Part shown: piece by piece, positions 20,099 to 30,268 of the stretch
Layout of the letters: each line of letters begins with the position of its first letter
How positions within the stretch are numbered: the stretch's first letter is position 1
DNA from: DATBLE01 sp963837265
Lineage (GTDB): Bacteria > Actinomycetota > Thermoleophilia > Gaiellales > Gaiellaceae
Length of the DNA: 64,000 nucleotides
Direction of reading: 5' to 3'
Assembly (NCBI GenBank): GCA_963837265.1
Contig: CAWIMQ010000003.1
Coordinates: 35,951 to 99,950 of the forward strand
The notes under the pieces: generated by a model
Seen by the model: the letters and a program-made list of their open reading frames with translations, nothing else
Told to the model about the DNA's origin: nothing
Databases searched by the model: none
Program-made: the position numbers and the translations under genes

Positions 20099-21601
20099 CG
20101 GAGACGCCGACGAACGAGATCGCGCGCCGCGTCGAGTCGCTGACACCCGAGCAGCGCCGGCTGCTCAAGGAGGCGTTGAAGAAGCGCGGCGGCACCGCGC
20201 CGGAGGGAATCCCGCGCCGGCGCGATCCCGGACCGGCGCCGCTCTCGTTCTCGCAGCAGCGCATGTGGTTCCTCGACCAGTGGGACCCGGGCGCGCCGAC
20301 GTCGAACGGCGCGCGGGCGCTACGGCTGTCGGGAGAGCTCGACGCCGGCGCGCTCCGGACCGCCCTCGCCGGCGTCGTCGAGCGGCACGAGAGCCTGCGG
20401 ACGGTCTACCGCCTCGACGGACGAGAGCCGAGACAGGCTCCGCTCGAGGACTGGTCGCTCGAGCTGCCGCTCGTCGACCTCCGGATGCTGGCGGCCGGGG
20501 AGCGCGAGCAGGCGCTCGCAAGGTCGCTGCGCGAGGAGGCGCGGAAGCCGTTCGACCTCGGTTCCCAGCTCATGATCCGGCCGGTGCTCTACCACCTCGG
20601 CCCCGCCGACCACGTGCTCCTGCTCGCGATCCACCACATCGCCTACGACGCGTCGTCCGACCGGGTCTTCAACCGGGAGCTCGCCGAGCTGTACCGCGCA
20701 CAGCTGGACGGCCGGCCAGCCGTCCTGCCCGACCTTCCGATCCAGTACGCGGACTTCGCCGTGTGGCAGCGCGAGCGCCTGCAGGGGAAGCTGCTCGACG
20801 CCCTCGTCGCCTACTGGGGCAAGCAGCTGGAGGATGCCCCGGCACGGCTCCGCCTGCCGACCGACCGCGCCCGACCGGCGGTGCAGCGCCACCGGGGCTC
20901 GCATCACTTCATCTCGTTCGGCGGTGGGCTCGGACGCGCCCTCGCCGAGCTCGGCCGCAGCCAGGGCGCGACCGTCTTCATGACGCTCCTCGCTGCCTTC
21001 GACACGCTTCTCTACCGCTTCTCGGGGCAGGACGACATCGTGGTCGGGACGCCCATCGCCGGGCGCAGCCACCTCGAGCTCGAGGGCCTGATCGGCTTCT
21101 TCACGAACACGCTCGTACTGCGCAACCGCCTCGGGGAATCCCTCCTTCCGCGAGCTCCTCGGGCGCGTGCGCGAGTGCGCTCTCGGTGCGTACGCGCACC
21201 AGGAGCTCCCCTTCGAGAAGCTCGTCGAGTGTCTCCGCGTCGAGCGCGACCCGAGCTGGAACCCCCTCTTCCAGGTCAACTTCAGGGGCCGGTCGGCGTC
21301 GGACGAGACCCTCGAGCTGCCCGGCTTGTCGGCGCAGACGATCCAGGTCGACCTCGGCTTCTCGCGCTTCGACCTCGCCCTCGAGATCGAGATCGACGAC
21401 GAGGCAGTCCGCGGCTACTTCGAGTACGACGAGGACCTCTTCGACCCGGCCACCATCGAGACGCTCGCCTCGGATCTCGAGGCACTCCTCCACCGGATCG
21501 CGCTCGCCCCCGAGACGCCGATCCTCGCTCTCGCCCGCGGGCAGGGGCGCTCGCTCGGGCGCCGGCAGACGGCGGGCCGCATCTCTCGCAGCGTGCGATA
21601 A
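20095..21601 (+). CDS. Stand-alone condensation domain protein
   Basis: One condensation domain of about 490 residues with nothing attached. A short N-terminal segment (TPEQRRLLKEALKKRG) resembles the linker helices that precede NRPS condensation domains and may dock on a partner. The catalytic motif is HHIAYDA near residues 181-187, with both His kept and the final Gly changed to Ala. The later C-domain blocks (YADFAVWQRERL, LIGFFTNTLVLR, HQELPFEKLVE) are all present. One frameshift lies near 21.14 kb. The gene overlaps the NRPS3 stop by four bases and is followed 31 bp later by NRPS4. It therefore sits between two interface-A(Asp)-T modules, neither of which has a catalytic C domain, and probably joins the NRPS3 chain to the Asp on NRPS4. 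Confidence 0.88.
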
Positions 21602-21631
21602 CCATCGGTCAACGAACGAAAGGCGACGGCA

Positions 21632-24600
21632 ATGCAGGAAGAAGCAACGATGAGCTTCCGGCTCTCCCCCCAGCAGGAGCTCCTCTGGTCGACCGACGCC
21701 GAGGGGCCGCCCGGCTCGAACCGGGCGACGGTCCTGCTCGACGGCCCGCTCGACCCGGAGCGGTTGCGCGACGCGCTGCGCCGCGTGGTCGCGCGCCACG
21801 AGATTCTCCGGACCACGTTCCAGCGCCGGCCGGGCATGCGCACCCCGCTGCAGGTCGTGCGCGACGATCTCGACCCCGAGTGGGAGACGCCCGAGCCAGG
21901 GCAGAGCGAGACTCCCCGGCCGTGGGACTTCGAGGAAGGCCCGCTCGTCAGGGCGGCGCTCGTGCCGGTCTCGGCGGATCGGCACCTGCTCCGGCTCGCG
22001 GTCCCGGCCGTGTGCGCCGACGCGGCGTCCATCGCCACGATCGTGCGCGAGGTGGCACAGCACTACGGCGGCGCCGCGCCGGCCGAGGATCAGCTCCAGT
22101 ACGCGGACTTCGCCGAGTGGCAGCACGAGCTGCTCGCCGCGGACGACGACGAGGCGAGGGCGGGCAAGGAGTTCTGGGCCGAGCACGATGCCGGAGCGTC
22201 GCCGGCGGTCCCGTTCCTGCGCCGCCCGGAGTCACCGCGGCCGGTCGAGACGGTTGACGTCCCACTCGCCGCGGGAGCGCTGGGCGACATCGACCGGGCC
22301 GCCGTGCGCTACGGGCTGACGAGCGCAGCGTTCGTCCAGGCGGCCTGGCATGTCCTGGTCGGCCGCCTGGCCGGAGACGACGAGCCCGTCGTGGTGACCG
22401 TCTCGGGCGAGCGCCAGCACACCGAGCTCGAGAGCGCCGTGGGCGCGTTCATCAGGCGGCTGCCGCTCCGGTCGCGCCTCGCCGATGATCCGACCTTCGC
22501 GGAGGTGGCGACGCAGCTGCTGCACGCCGGCGAGCTCGCGGCGCGCTGGCAGGACTATCTGCCCTCGGACGCCTCCGCGGATCAGCCGGTCGGCTTCTCC
22601 TCGACGGAGCCGTTCGAGCCGACGGACGCGGGGGAAACGCGGTTCTCGCTGGAGGACCATCACGGCCGAGGACGTCACGACCCCGCTCTCGCTCGACTGG
22701 ACGCCCGTCGCCGGCGGCCGGGCTCGGATCCGCTTCGACGCCGCCGCAATCGAGCGGCCTCACGCCGAGCGCATGGCGCACTACCTCGGCCGCGTGCTCG
22801 CGGCTGCTTCAGCGCGGCCGGAGATCCCCGTCGGAGAGCTCGAGCTGCTGGACGCCGAGGAGGTCCGGCGGCTGACCGTCGAGGTCAACGCCACCACCGC
22901 TCCGGCTGCGCCCGCGCTGGTGCACGAGCGCTTCGGCGCTGCAGCGGCGGCCGCCGGCGACCGGCAAGCGGTCGCGGACGAGACCTCGAGCATCGACTAC
23001 GCCGAGCTCGACGTCCGGGCGAACCAGCTCGCCGCCAGGCTCCGCCGAGCCGGTGTCGGACCGGACGTCGTCGTCGGCCTCTGCACCGATCGGTCGATCG
23101 ACATGGTCGTCGGGGTGCTCGGCATCCTCAAGGCCGGCGGCGCGTACCTGCCGCTCAACTTCGAGCACCCGCCTGCGCGCATCGAGCACCAGCTTCGGGA
23201 GACCGCCTCGCCGGTGGTCGTGGCGCAGGAGGCCGTCCTCGACCGGCTGCCCGCCTTCGACGGCGAGGTCGTCTGCCTCGATCGCGACCGTGCGAGCCTC
23301 GATGCCGAGCCGGCCGAGGCCCCGGAGCCGGTCGGCTCCCCCGATGACCTCGCCTACGTGATCTACACCTCCGGCTCGACGGGCACCCCGAAGGGGGTGG
23401 GCGTCACCCACGCCAATCTCGTCAACTACGTCGACGCGATCGCCTCGCAGCTGGGAGCCGACGAGGAGCCGCTCGCCTTCGGGATGGTGACCGCGATCTC
23501 GACCGACCTCGGGAACACGGCCGTCTTCCCGTCGCTCCTGACCGGCGGCACGCTCGTCCTCGTCAGCCCGCCGGCCGCGGCCGACGCGTCGGCCATGGCC
23601 GCGTTCGCGCAGGCACATCCCATCGACGTCCTCAAGATCACGCCGTCCCACCTGAGCGCCCTGCTCGCCGGCCCCGAGGCCGCCGGCATCCTCCCGCGCC
23701 GGTGGCTCGTCGTGGGCGGCGAGGCGCTCTCGTGGGATCTCGCCGCGCGCGTCCAGGAGCTCGGCGGCTGCCGCCTGCTCAACCACTACGGGCCGACGGA
23801 GACGACGGTCGGCTCGTGCACGATGCCCGTCGACGACGGAGCCGGCCGGTTTGCGCCGGTGACGGTGCCGATCGGGCGCCCGCTCGCCAACACGGCCTGC
23901 TACGTCCTCGACCCGCGCGCCCGGCCGGTCCCGGAGGGGGTCCGAGGCCAGCTCTTCATCGGGGGCGCGGGAGTCGCCCGCGGCTACGTCGGACAGCCCG
24001 AGCTGACCGCGGAGCGGTTCGTCGCCGATCCGTTCGCAGGTGGAGACGCCCGCATGTACGCGACCGGCGACCTCGCGCGGCGACTCCCCGACGGGACGAT
24101 CGAGTTCCTCGGACGTGCCGACGACCAGATCAAGATCCGCGGCTTCCGGGTCGAGCCCGCGGAGATCGAGGCTGCTCTGCGCAGGATCGAGAGCGTCCAG
24201 GACGCCGTCGTCCTCGCCCCCGAGGACGGCCGCGGCGAGCGCCGGCTCGTCGCCTACGTCGCGTCGGAGCAGGGCCCGGAGCAGGACGAGCTCCGGCGCA
24301 GGGTCGCGGAATGGGTGCCAGAGGTGATGGTGCCGTCGGCATTCGTCGTGCTCGACTCGTTTCCGCTGACGCCGAGCGGCAAGGTCGACCGCGGCTCGCT
24401 CCCGGCGCCCGAGGAGGCCCAGGCCGCGGACGCCCGGGCGTACGTCGCCCCGCGCACGCCGACGGAGGAGGCCGTGGCGGCGATCTGGACGGACGTGCTC
24501 GGCCTCGAGCAGGTGGGCGTCGAGGACGACTTCTTCGCACTCGGCGGCCATTCGCTGCTCGCGACCCAGATCGTCGCTCAGATCCGAAGCGACTTCTCGG

Positions 24601-24782
24601 TCGACCTGCCGCTGCACGCGCTCTTCGGCTCGCCGACCGTCGCCGCGCTCTCGCAGCAGCTCGTCGAGCAGATGGGCGGAAGCGGCGACGACGAGACGGC
24701 AGAGCTCCTCGCGCAGCTCGAAGGGCTGTCGGACGACGAGGCCGAGCGGCTCTCGGCCGGGGACGCCACGACGGAGGAGTGA
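21632..24782 (+). CDS. NRPS4: interface-type C domain - A(Asp) - T
   Basis: Twin of NRPS3 with the same domain order and only one frameshift (near 22.65 kb), so its reading is the more reliable of the two. The N-terminal condensation-like domain has AVPAVCADAAS where HHxxxDG should be (about residue 125), so both catalytic His are gone. The A domain (A3 YTSGSTG near 23.37 kb) has STDLGNTAVF at A4 and pocket residues DLTKVGHVGK, read as Asp. The carrier is LGGHSLLATQ near 24.54 kb. A second possible ATG lies at 21650 with AGGA upstream. The condensing activity is probably supplied by the stand-alone C protein just upstream. Together with the SyrP-like hydroxylase at 43157 this module should load and beta-hydroxylate Asp (inference). 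Confidence 0.92.
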
Positions 24783-24791
24783 CACCCGCAC

Positions 24792-25688
24792 GTGGCTGAA
24801 GCAAGCACCTCCCAGTCGCCGACGGCCGAGGCAGACGCATCGTGGCCTGCGATCGGCGCGACAGGCAGGAGCTCCTCCGCTACGTCGGACCTGACAATCG
24901 CGGAGTTCTTCCGGCAGCTCGCCCGTTACGGAGAAGGCAGCCGGGTCGCCGAGCAGGACGGCCTGCTCACGTTCGCGGGCGCGCACGGCCACCCGGCCCG
25001 TTCCGAACGGAGCGATCCTGCTCGACCACCGACTGGAGGCAGGAGGAGGCGCTCGAGCGGGCGAGAACGTTCTTCGCTCCGCTCCAGCGCAGCTTCGTCT
25101 TCTGGGTGCGCGACCGTGACGAGAGCCTGGACCGGTCGCCGGGATCGAGCGTACGAGCTGGTCGAGCCCGACGGCCTGCCCGAGATGGCCCTCAAGGCCC
25201 GCCTCCCGGGCTGTAAGGCGCTTCCGGACAACGTCGAGCTCAGGCGCACGACGGATCCCGAGGTGCGGCGCGACTACGTCGAGGTCGTCGCCGAGGGCTG
25301 GGGATGAACGGGATCTCGCCGGACCTCGCCTCGGCGACCTTCTTCGATCCGGAGAGCGTCGCCGACCCGAACGTCGATCGCGGTCTGGCGTACTCGACGG
25401 GAGGCCGCGTCAGGCGCATGGCGCTCGTCACGACCGGGATCGCCGTGGGCGGTACGGGGAGCGACGGCTCCGTGGGCCCGCCGCCGGGCCTCGCCGACCT
25501 TTGCGTCCGCGAGATGCTAACGCGGGGCCTGCCTCGACGTCGCCTACCGCGAGCTTCGGCATCCGCGAGGGATCGGTGGCCAGGGCTCTCCGCTCTCCGG
25601 GCAGGGCGTACCAGGGGCGGATGGGGTACCGCGGGATAACGGGCGACATGGGCAACCCCTCCGGTCATCGCCTGCGAGCGGGGAATGA
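24792..25688 (+). CDS. GNAT-family N-acetyltransferase, frameshifted
   Basis: Starting from GTG 24792, pieces in different frames read as one GNAT protein: LTIAEFFRQLARYGEGSR with DGLLTFAGAHGHP, then EEALERARTFFAPLQRSF, then LPDNVELRRTTDPEVRRDYVEV, then ALVTTGIAVG (the acetyl-CoA-binding strand) and PPPGLADLCVREM, ending GYRDNGRHGQP at 25688. At least four frameshifts are needed, so the gene is either poorly sequenced or decayed; its neighbours have the same error pattern, which favours poor sequence. It starts about 10 bp after NRPS4 and belongs to that operon. A role in acetylating the product or an intermediate, or in self-protection, is possible; the sequence does not say which. Its end overlaps that of the convergent sulfotransferase by 24 bp. 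Confidence 0.65.
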
Positions 25689-26736
25689 GGCCGAGCAGGC
25701 CCTGCGCGTCGCGGGCAGGGGCTCGGGGCCTGCGCCGTAGAGCTCGCCGAGCCCGAACATCGACATGAGCTCGAGCGCCCGGCCGATCTCATCGGCCGTC
25801 AGCCGCGTCTGCCACTCGGAGACCGCCTGCCTCACGGACGGCAGCGGCTCCTCTGGGCGATAGGAGGTCAGAGAGGGCTGCGTCAGCCTTTCGTCGACCA
25901 GGGGCGGCGGCTGCAGGCTGAGCGTCCCGCAGAGGCGGTCGAGGGTTGCCCTGGGCTGCGCGACCAGATGCTCGTACAAGACGACGGCGATGTCCGACCG
26001 CCCGCGAACTGGCGGAGGGGAACGTAGGTCTCGATGCACCAGCCGCGATTTCCCGCTCGAACGGCGTCTCTATCCGCTGCAGCTCGGGGAGGAACGGGCG
26101 GAGGTGGTCGTCCCGAGCAGGGGGTCCTCGAGGAGGAAGAGCGGCCGCGAGGTCGAGCGCCTCGTCTCCGAGGCGCCGACGCGACGCGGCGACGGCGCAA
26201 GGGTGGCGGATGATGAGGATGATCGGGAAGAAGCGGGAACTGGCCGCGGAACCAGGCGAGTCGCAGGTTGCTGTGCACGTCCTTGATGATCCGGCTTCTC
26301 GAGACGATTCGCTCGTTGCCCCGCCGACCCAACGGTTCGACTCGAGCTTTCCCAGGAGAACGTTCCGCACGAGGCCGACCAGCTCGGGATCGTCGACGTC
26401 GGGGCGGATGTACCTCGGGAGGTTCCGGTCGCCGAGCGCGCCCCACCTCGGGCGGAGCGGCTCGAAGATGACGCGGTGACGGTTGTCGGCGTTGAGGAGA
26501 TCGACAAGCCACGTCGTGCCGCTTCGGCCGGTCCCGGCGACGAAGATCAGCGAGTCGAACCTGCGGTTGAGGTCCAGCGGATGCTCGATCGCGATCTTCC
26601 GCCGCAGGCGCTTGAGGCGGTCCGGCCGCGACGCGACGTCCAGCAGCCGGCGCCCGCGACCACCACCCGGCCGGGGGCCGCTGCCCTCGCTCTCGGGCGG
26701 CGGGGACGCTGCATTCGGCCGCTCGGCGCTGCTCAT
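25665..26736 (-). CDS. Second sulfotransferase (PAPS-dependent), frameshifted
   Basis: The N-terminal half reads cleanly: a basic, Pro/Gly-rich segment of about 55 residues, then FVAGTGRSGTTWLVDLLNA, the phosphosulfate-binding loop of sulfotransferases, and after frame changes IILIIRHPCAVAASR, the 3'-phosphate-binding block. The C-terminal third (VVLYEHLVAQPRATLDRL and LTADEIGRALELMSMFGL) is in another frame, ending at 25665. Two to four frameshifts lie between 25.98 and 26.30 kb. It is distinct in sequence from the sulfotransferase at 11941-12900, so the locus has two separate sulfotransfer activities. Its start lies about 35 bp from the palindrome of the divergent NRPS5 promoter, so that operator could influence both directions. 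Confidence 0.85.
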
Positions 26737-26770
26737 GCTGGAACCATGAGCCGTGCCCGTCCGCTTCGCC

Positions 26771-26855
26771 CTAACCGATCGGCTAGATGGGCGACCGGTT
26801 GACGCTGCACCAACGTCGGTTGTCGCTGCATCGCCACGCTTCTACGATCGAGCAG
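26771..26855 (+). promoter_or_regulatory. Shared-architecture promoter of NRPS5
   Basis: The palindrome CTAACCGATCGGCTAG (26771-26786) is the nearest to a perfect inverted repeat in the set. It is followed by 32 bp with GCTGCACCAACG, then GTTGTC (26819-26824), exactly 18 bp, and TACGAT (26843-26848). A GTG begins seven bases after the -10 but is out of frame with the coding start at 26899. Confidence 0.75.
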
Positions 26856-26898
26856 TGGTCGGTGCTCCCGCAGCCGCGTCCCCGTACGGTCGCCTGAC

Positions 26899-29800
26899 GT
26901 GCGCATGCTCGAGGCGGGCCGCACCGAGCCCCGGTCGGGCGGACGTGAGCGCAGCGCGCGCGAACGGCGCCGGCCGGTCCGGCTCGGAGGACGCCGCGCG
27001 CTCTCCGACGCCGTGCGCGCCGACCTCGAGCAGCGCCTCGCCGCGCGCGCCGCCGGCGCGAGGCAGACGATCCCCCGGCGCACCGACGGCTCCGCGCCGC
27101 TGTCGTTCGCACAGGAGCGGATGTTTCTCCTGCAGCAGCTGATGCCGGGCGTGAGCGCCTACAACGTGCCCCGCCTCCTCCGGTTTGCCGGGGCGCTCGA
27201 CGAGAATGCGGTCCGGACGGCGCTCGACTCGGTCGTGGAGCGACACGAGATCCTTCGGACGACGATCTCGGTCGTCGACGGCGCTCCGGCGCAGACGGTC
27301 GAGGGGGAGGGCTCGATCCCGCTCGAAGTGGTCGACCTGCGCGGACGCCCGGACGCCCTGGACGAGGCGGACCGGATCGTGACCGAGCTGGCGTGGAAGC
27401 CCTTCGACCTTGCCCGCGACGGGATGCTGAGGGCGGCGCTCCTCCATCTCGACGACGGAGACCGCCTGCTCGTCGTCAGCCACCATCTCGTCTCCGACCA
27501 CGCCTCGGGGCCGATCCTCCTCGCCGAGCTGGCGGAGGCGTACGAGGCGGCCACCGCGGGGAGGCCGGCGTCGCTGCCGGGCCTGTCGATCCAGTACGCC
27601 GACTTCGCGGCCTGGCAGCGCGAGCGGCTGGCCGGGCCTGCGCTCGAGGAGCATCTCGCCTACTGGCGTGAGCGGCTCGCGGCGCGCCGGAGCGGCTCGA
27701 CCTGCCCACCGACCACCCACGCCCGCCGGCAAAGACCTATCGCGGGGCACAGCTCGAGCTCGCCCTGCCGGCTGCGCTCGTCAAGCGGCTGCGCACGCTG
27801 GCGCGCACCCGCAACGTCTCGCTGTTCGTGGTCCTTGTTGCCGCCTTCAAGACGCTCCTGCACAGGTACAGCGGTGCGGAGGACGTCGTCGTCGGGTCGC
27901 CGATCTCGGGCCGCCACCACGAGGAGACAATGCCGCTGATCGGCTTCTTCACGAACACGCTCGTCCTGCGCACGCAGCTCGACGGAACGATGACGTTCAC
28001 GGAGCTCCTCGACCGCGTCCGCGAGACGACCTTCGGCGCCTACGCGCACCAGGAGCTGCCCTTCGAGAAGCTCGTGGAGGCGCTCAATCCCCAGCGAGAT
28101 CTGAGCCACACGCCGTTCTTCCAGGTCGTCTTCACGCATGACGTCTCGTCTCCGCCGATCGAGATCGAGGGACGGCCCCTGACGCCGCTCACGCTGCCCG
28201 AATGGCCCTCCTCCCGCTTCGACCTCGCGCTCGGCACGCACGAGCGCGAGGACGGCAGCCTCGGCGGCGCCGTCGAGTACTCGACCGACCTCTTCGACGC
28301 GCCGACGATCCAGCGCCTGGCCGGACACTTCGAGATGCTGCTCGAAGGGGTCGCCGCCGACCCGGACCGCCCGATCGGCGCCCTGCCGCTCCTCACTGCC
28401 GCCGAGCGGCACCTGCTCGAGGAGTGGAACTCGACCCACGTGCCGACGGAGCCGGACCGGTGCCTGCACGAGCTCGTCTCGGACCAGGCGGGCCGGACAC
28501 CGGACGCGGTCGCGGTCGAAGGCGGCGGCCGCCGGCTGACCTACGCCGAGCTGGACGCACGCTCGAACCGGCTCGCCCGGCGCCTGCAGGAGCTCGGCGC
28601 TGGTCCCGACGTCCTCGTCGGGATCTGCATGGAGCGCGTGCCCGAGCTGATGGTGACGATCCTCGCCGTCCTGAAGACCGGAGCCGCCTACGTCCCGATC
28701 GACCCGACCTACCCGGCCGACCGGCAGGCGTTCATGCTCGCGGACGCCGGCGCCCCGGTGCTGGTCACGCAGGAGGCGCTGCTCGACGGCCTCCCTCCGC
28801 ACGATGCCGAAGTCGTCTGCCTCGACCGCGACTGGGCGGAGACGGCGGCACATCCGGCGGACCCGCTTCCGCGCGCCGGCAGTCCCGACGCGCCGGCGTA
28901 CGTCATCTACACATCAGGCTCGACGGGCCGCCCGAAGGGGGTCGAGATCCGCCACCGCTCCGTCGTCAACCTCCTCGAGTCGATGCGCGAGCAGCCTGGC
29001 CTGACCGCCGACGACGTTCTCGTCAACGTGACGACGTTCGCGTTCAACCTGTCGGTGCCCGACCTGTACCTCGCGCTCGTCTGCGGCGCCCGGCTGGTGA
29101 TGCTGCCACGGGAGGTGACACTCGACCCGGCGCGGCTCTCAGCGGCGCATCGAGGAGACGCGCGCGACCTTCATGCAGGCGACTCCGACGACGTGGGGAA
29201 TGCTCGTCGACGCCGGTTGGCAGGGGCTCGAGGGGCTGAAGATCGTGTGCGGAGGCGAGGCGCTGCCGCGCGCTCTCGCCGACGAGCTCATCGACCGCGG
29301 CGACTCGCTGTGGCACATGTACGGCCCGACCGAGACGACGGTCTGGTCGTCGACGCTCCGGCTGGGCCGCGGAGAGGGCCCGCCCCCGATCGGAGGCCCG
29401 ATCAGGAATACCCGCTTCTACGTCGTCGACGAGCGGCTCCAGGCGGTGCCGATCGGAGTGACCGGAGAGCTCCTGATCGGCGGCGAGGGCGTGGCGCGCG
29501 GCTACCGGGGACGGCCGGAGCTCAGTGCCGAGAAGTTCATCGCCGACCCGTTCACCGGTACGCCGGGCGCCCGCGTCTACCGGACCGGCGACCATCTCCG
29601 CCTGCGTCAGGACGGGACGCTGGAGTTCGTCGGCCGGATCGACCAGCAGGTGAAGCTGCACGGCTTCCGGATCGAGCTCGAAGAGATCGAGGCGGTGCTC
29701 GACCGGCATCCCGAGGTGCGGGCCTCGGTGGCCGCCGTGCGCGAGGACGCGTCCGGCGAGAAGGCCCTCGTCGGCTACGTCGTCCTGGAGGCGGCGTCGG

Positions 29801-30268
29801 CGGTCTCGACCGACGCGCTGCGCCGCTTTCTCGGGGCGTCACTGCCCGCGTACATGGTTCCCTCGGTGATCGTGCCGCTCGACGAGCTCCCTGTAACGGC
29901 GAACGGGAAGCTCGACCGGTCGGCGCTGCCCTCGCCGAGCATCGTCAGGCCGATCCTCGAGAAGCCCTACGTCGCCCCCCGCACGCCGGTCGAGGAGCGG
30001 CTGGCGGCGATCTGGCAGGAGCTGCTGCCGGTCGACCGTGTCGGGGTCGACGACAACTTCTTCGATCTCGGCGGGCATTCGATGCTCGCGCTGAAGATGG
30101 TCGCCCGCGTCCAGGACGACCTCGGCGTCGACCTCTTCCTGACGCGGTTTCGAGCATCCGACCGTCGCGGGGCTCTCGGAGGTCGTCGCCGGCCGGGTGC
30201 TAGAGGAGGCCGGTGACGACGACCTGACGGAGCTGCTGGCCGAGCTGGAGACGATCGGAGAGTCGTGA
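26899..30268 (+). CDS. NRPS5: C-A-T
   Basis: A single module. The C domain (HHLVSDH, final Gly changed to His) runs to about 28.40 kb. The A domain (A3 YTSGSTG near 28.91 kb) has A4 reading FNLSVPDLYL, so the residue that normally holds the substrate alpha-amino group as Asp is Asn. The pocket reads NLPQVGMVWK; apart from the first residues it resembles Gly-type pockets. The substrate is not predictable: a non-alpha-amino acid, or one wrong base. The carrier is LGGHSMLALK near 30.07 kb. Frameshifts lie near 27.69, 29.14 and 30.14 kb. The start is GTG 26899 or ATG 26905, neither with a strong ribosome site. The stop TGA overlaps the GTG of NRPS6, so the two are translationally coupled. Confidence 0.88.

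Noticed and set aside
21140..21700. An epimerisation domain after NRPS3
   Set aside because: The protein following NRPS3 has C-domain blocks (YADFAVWQRERL, FFTNTLVLR) and no epimerase-specific blocks, so it was called a stand-alone condensation domain.
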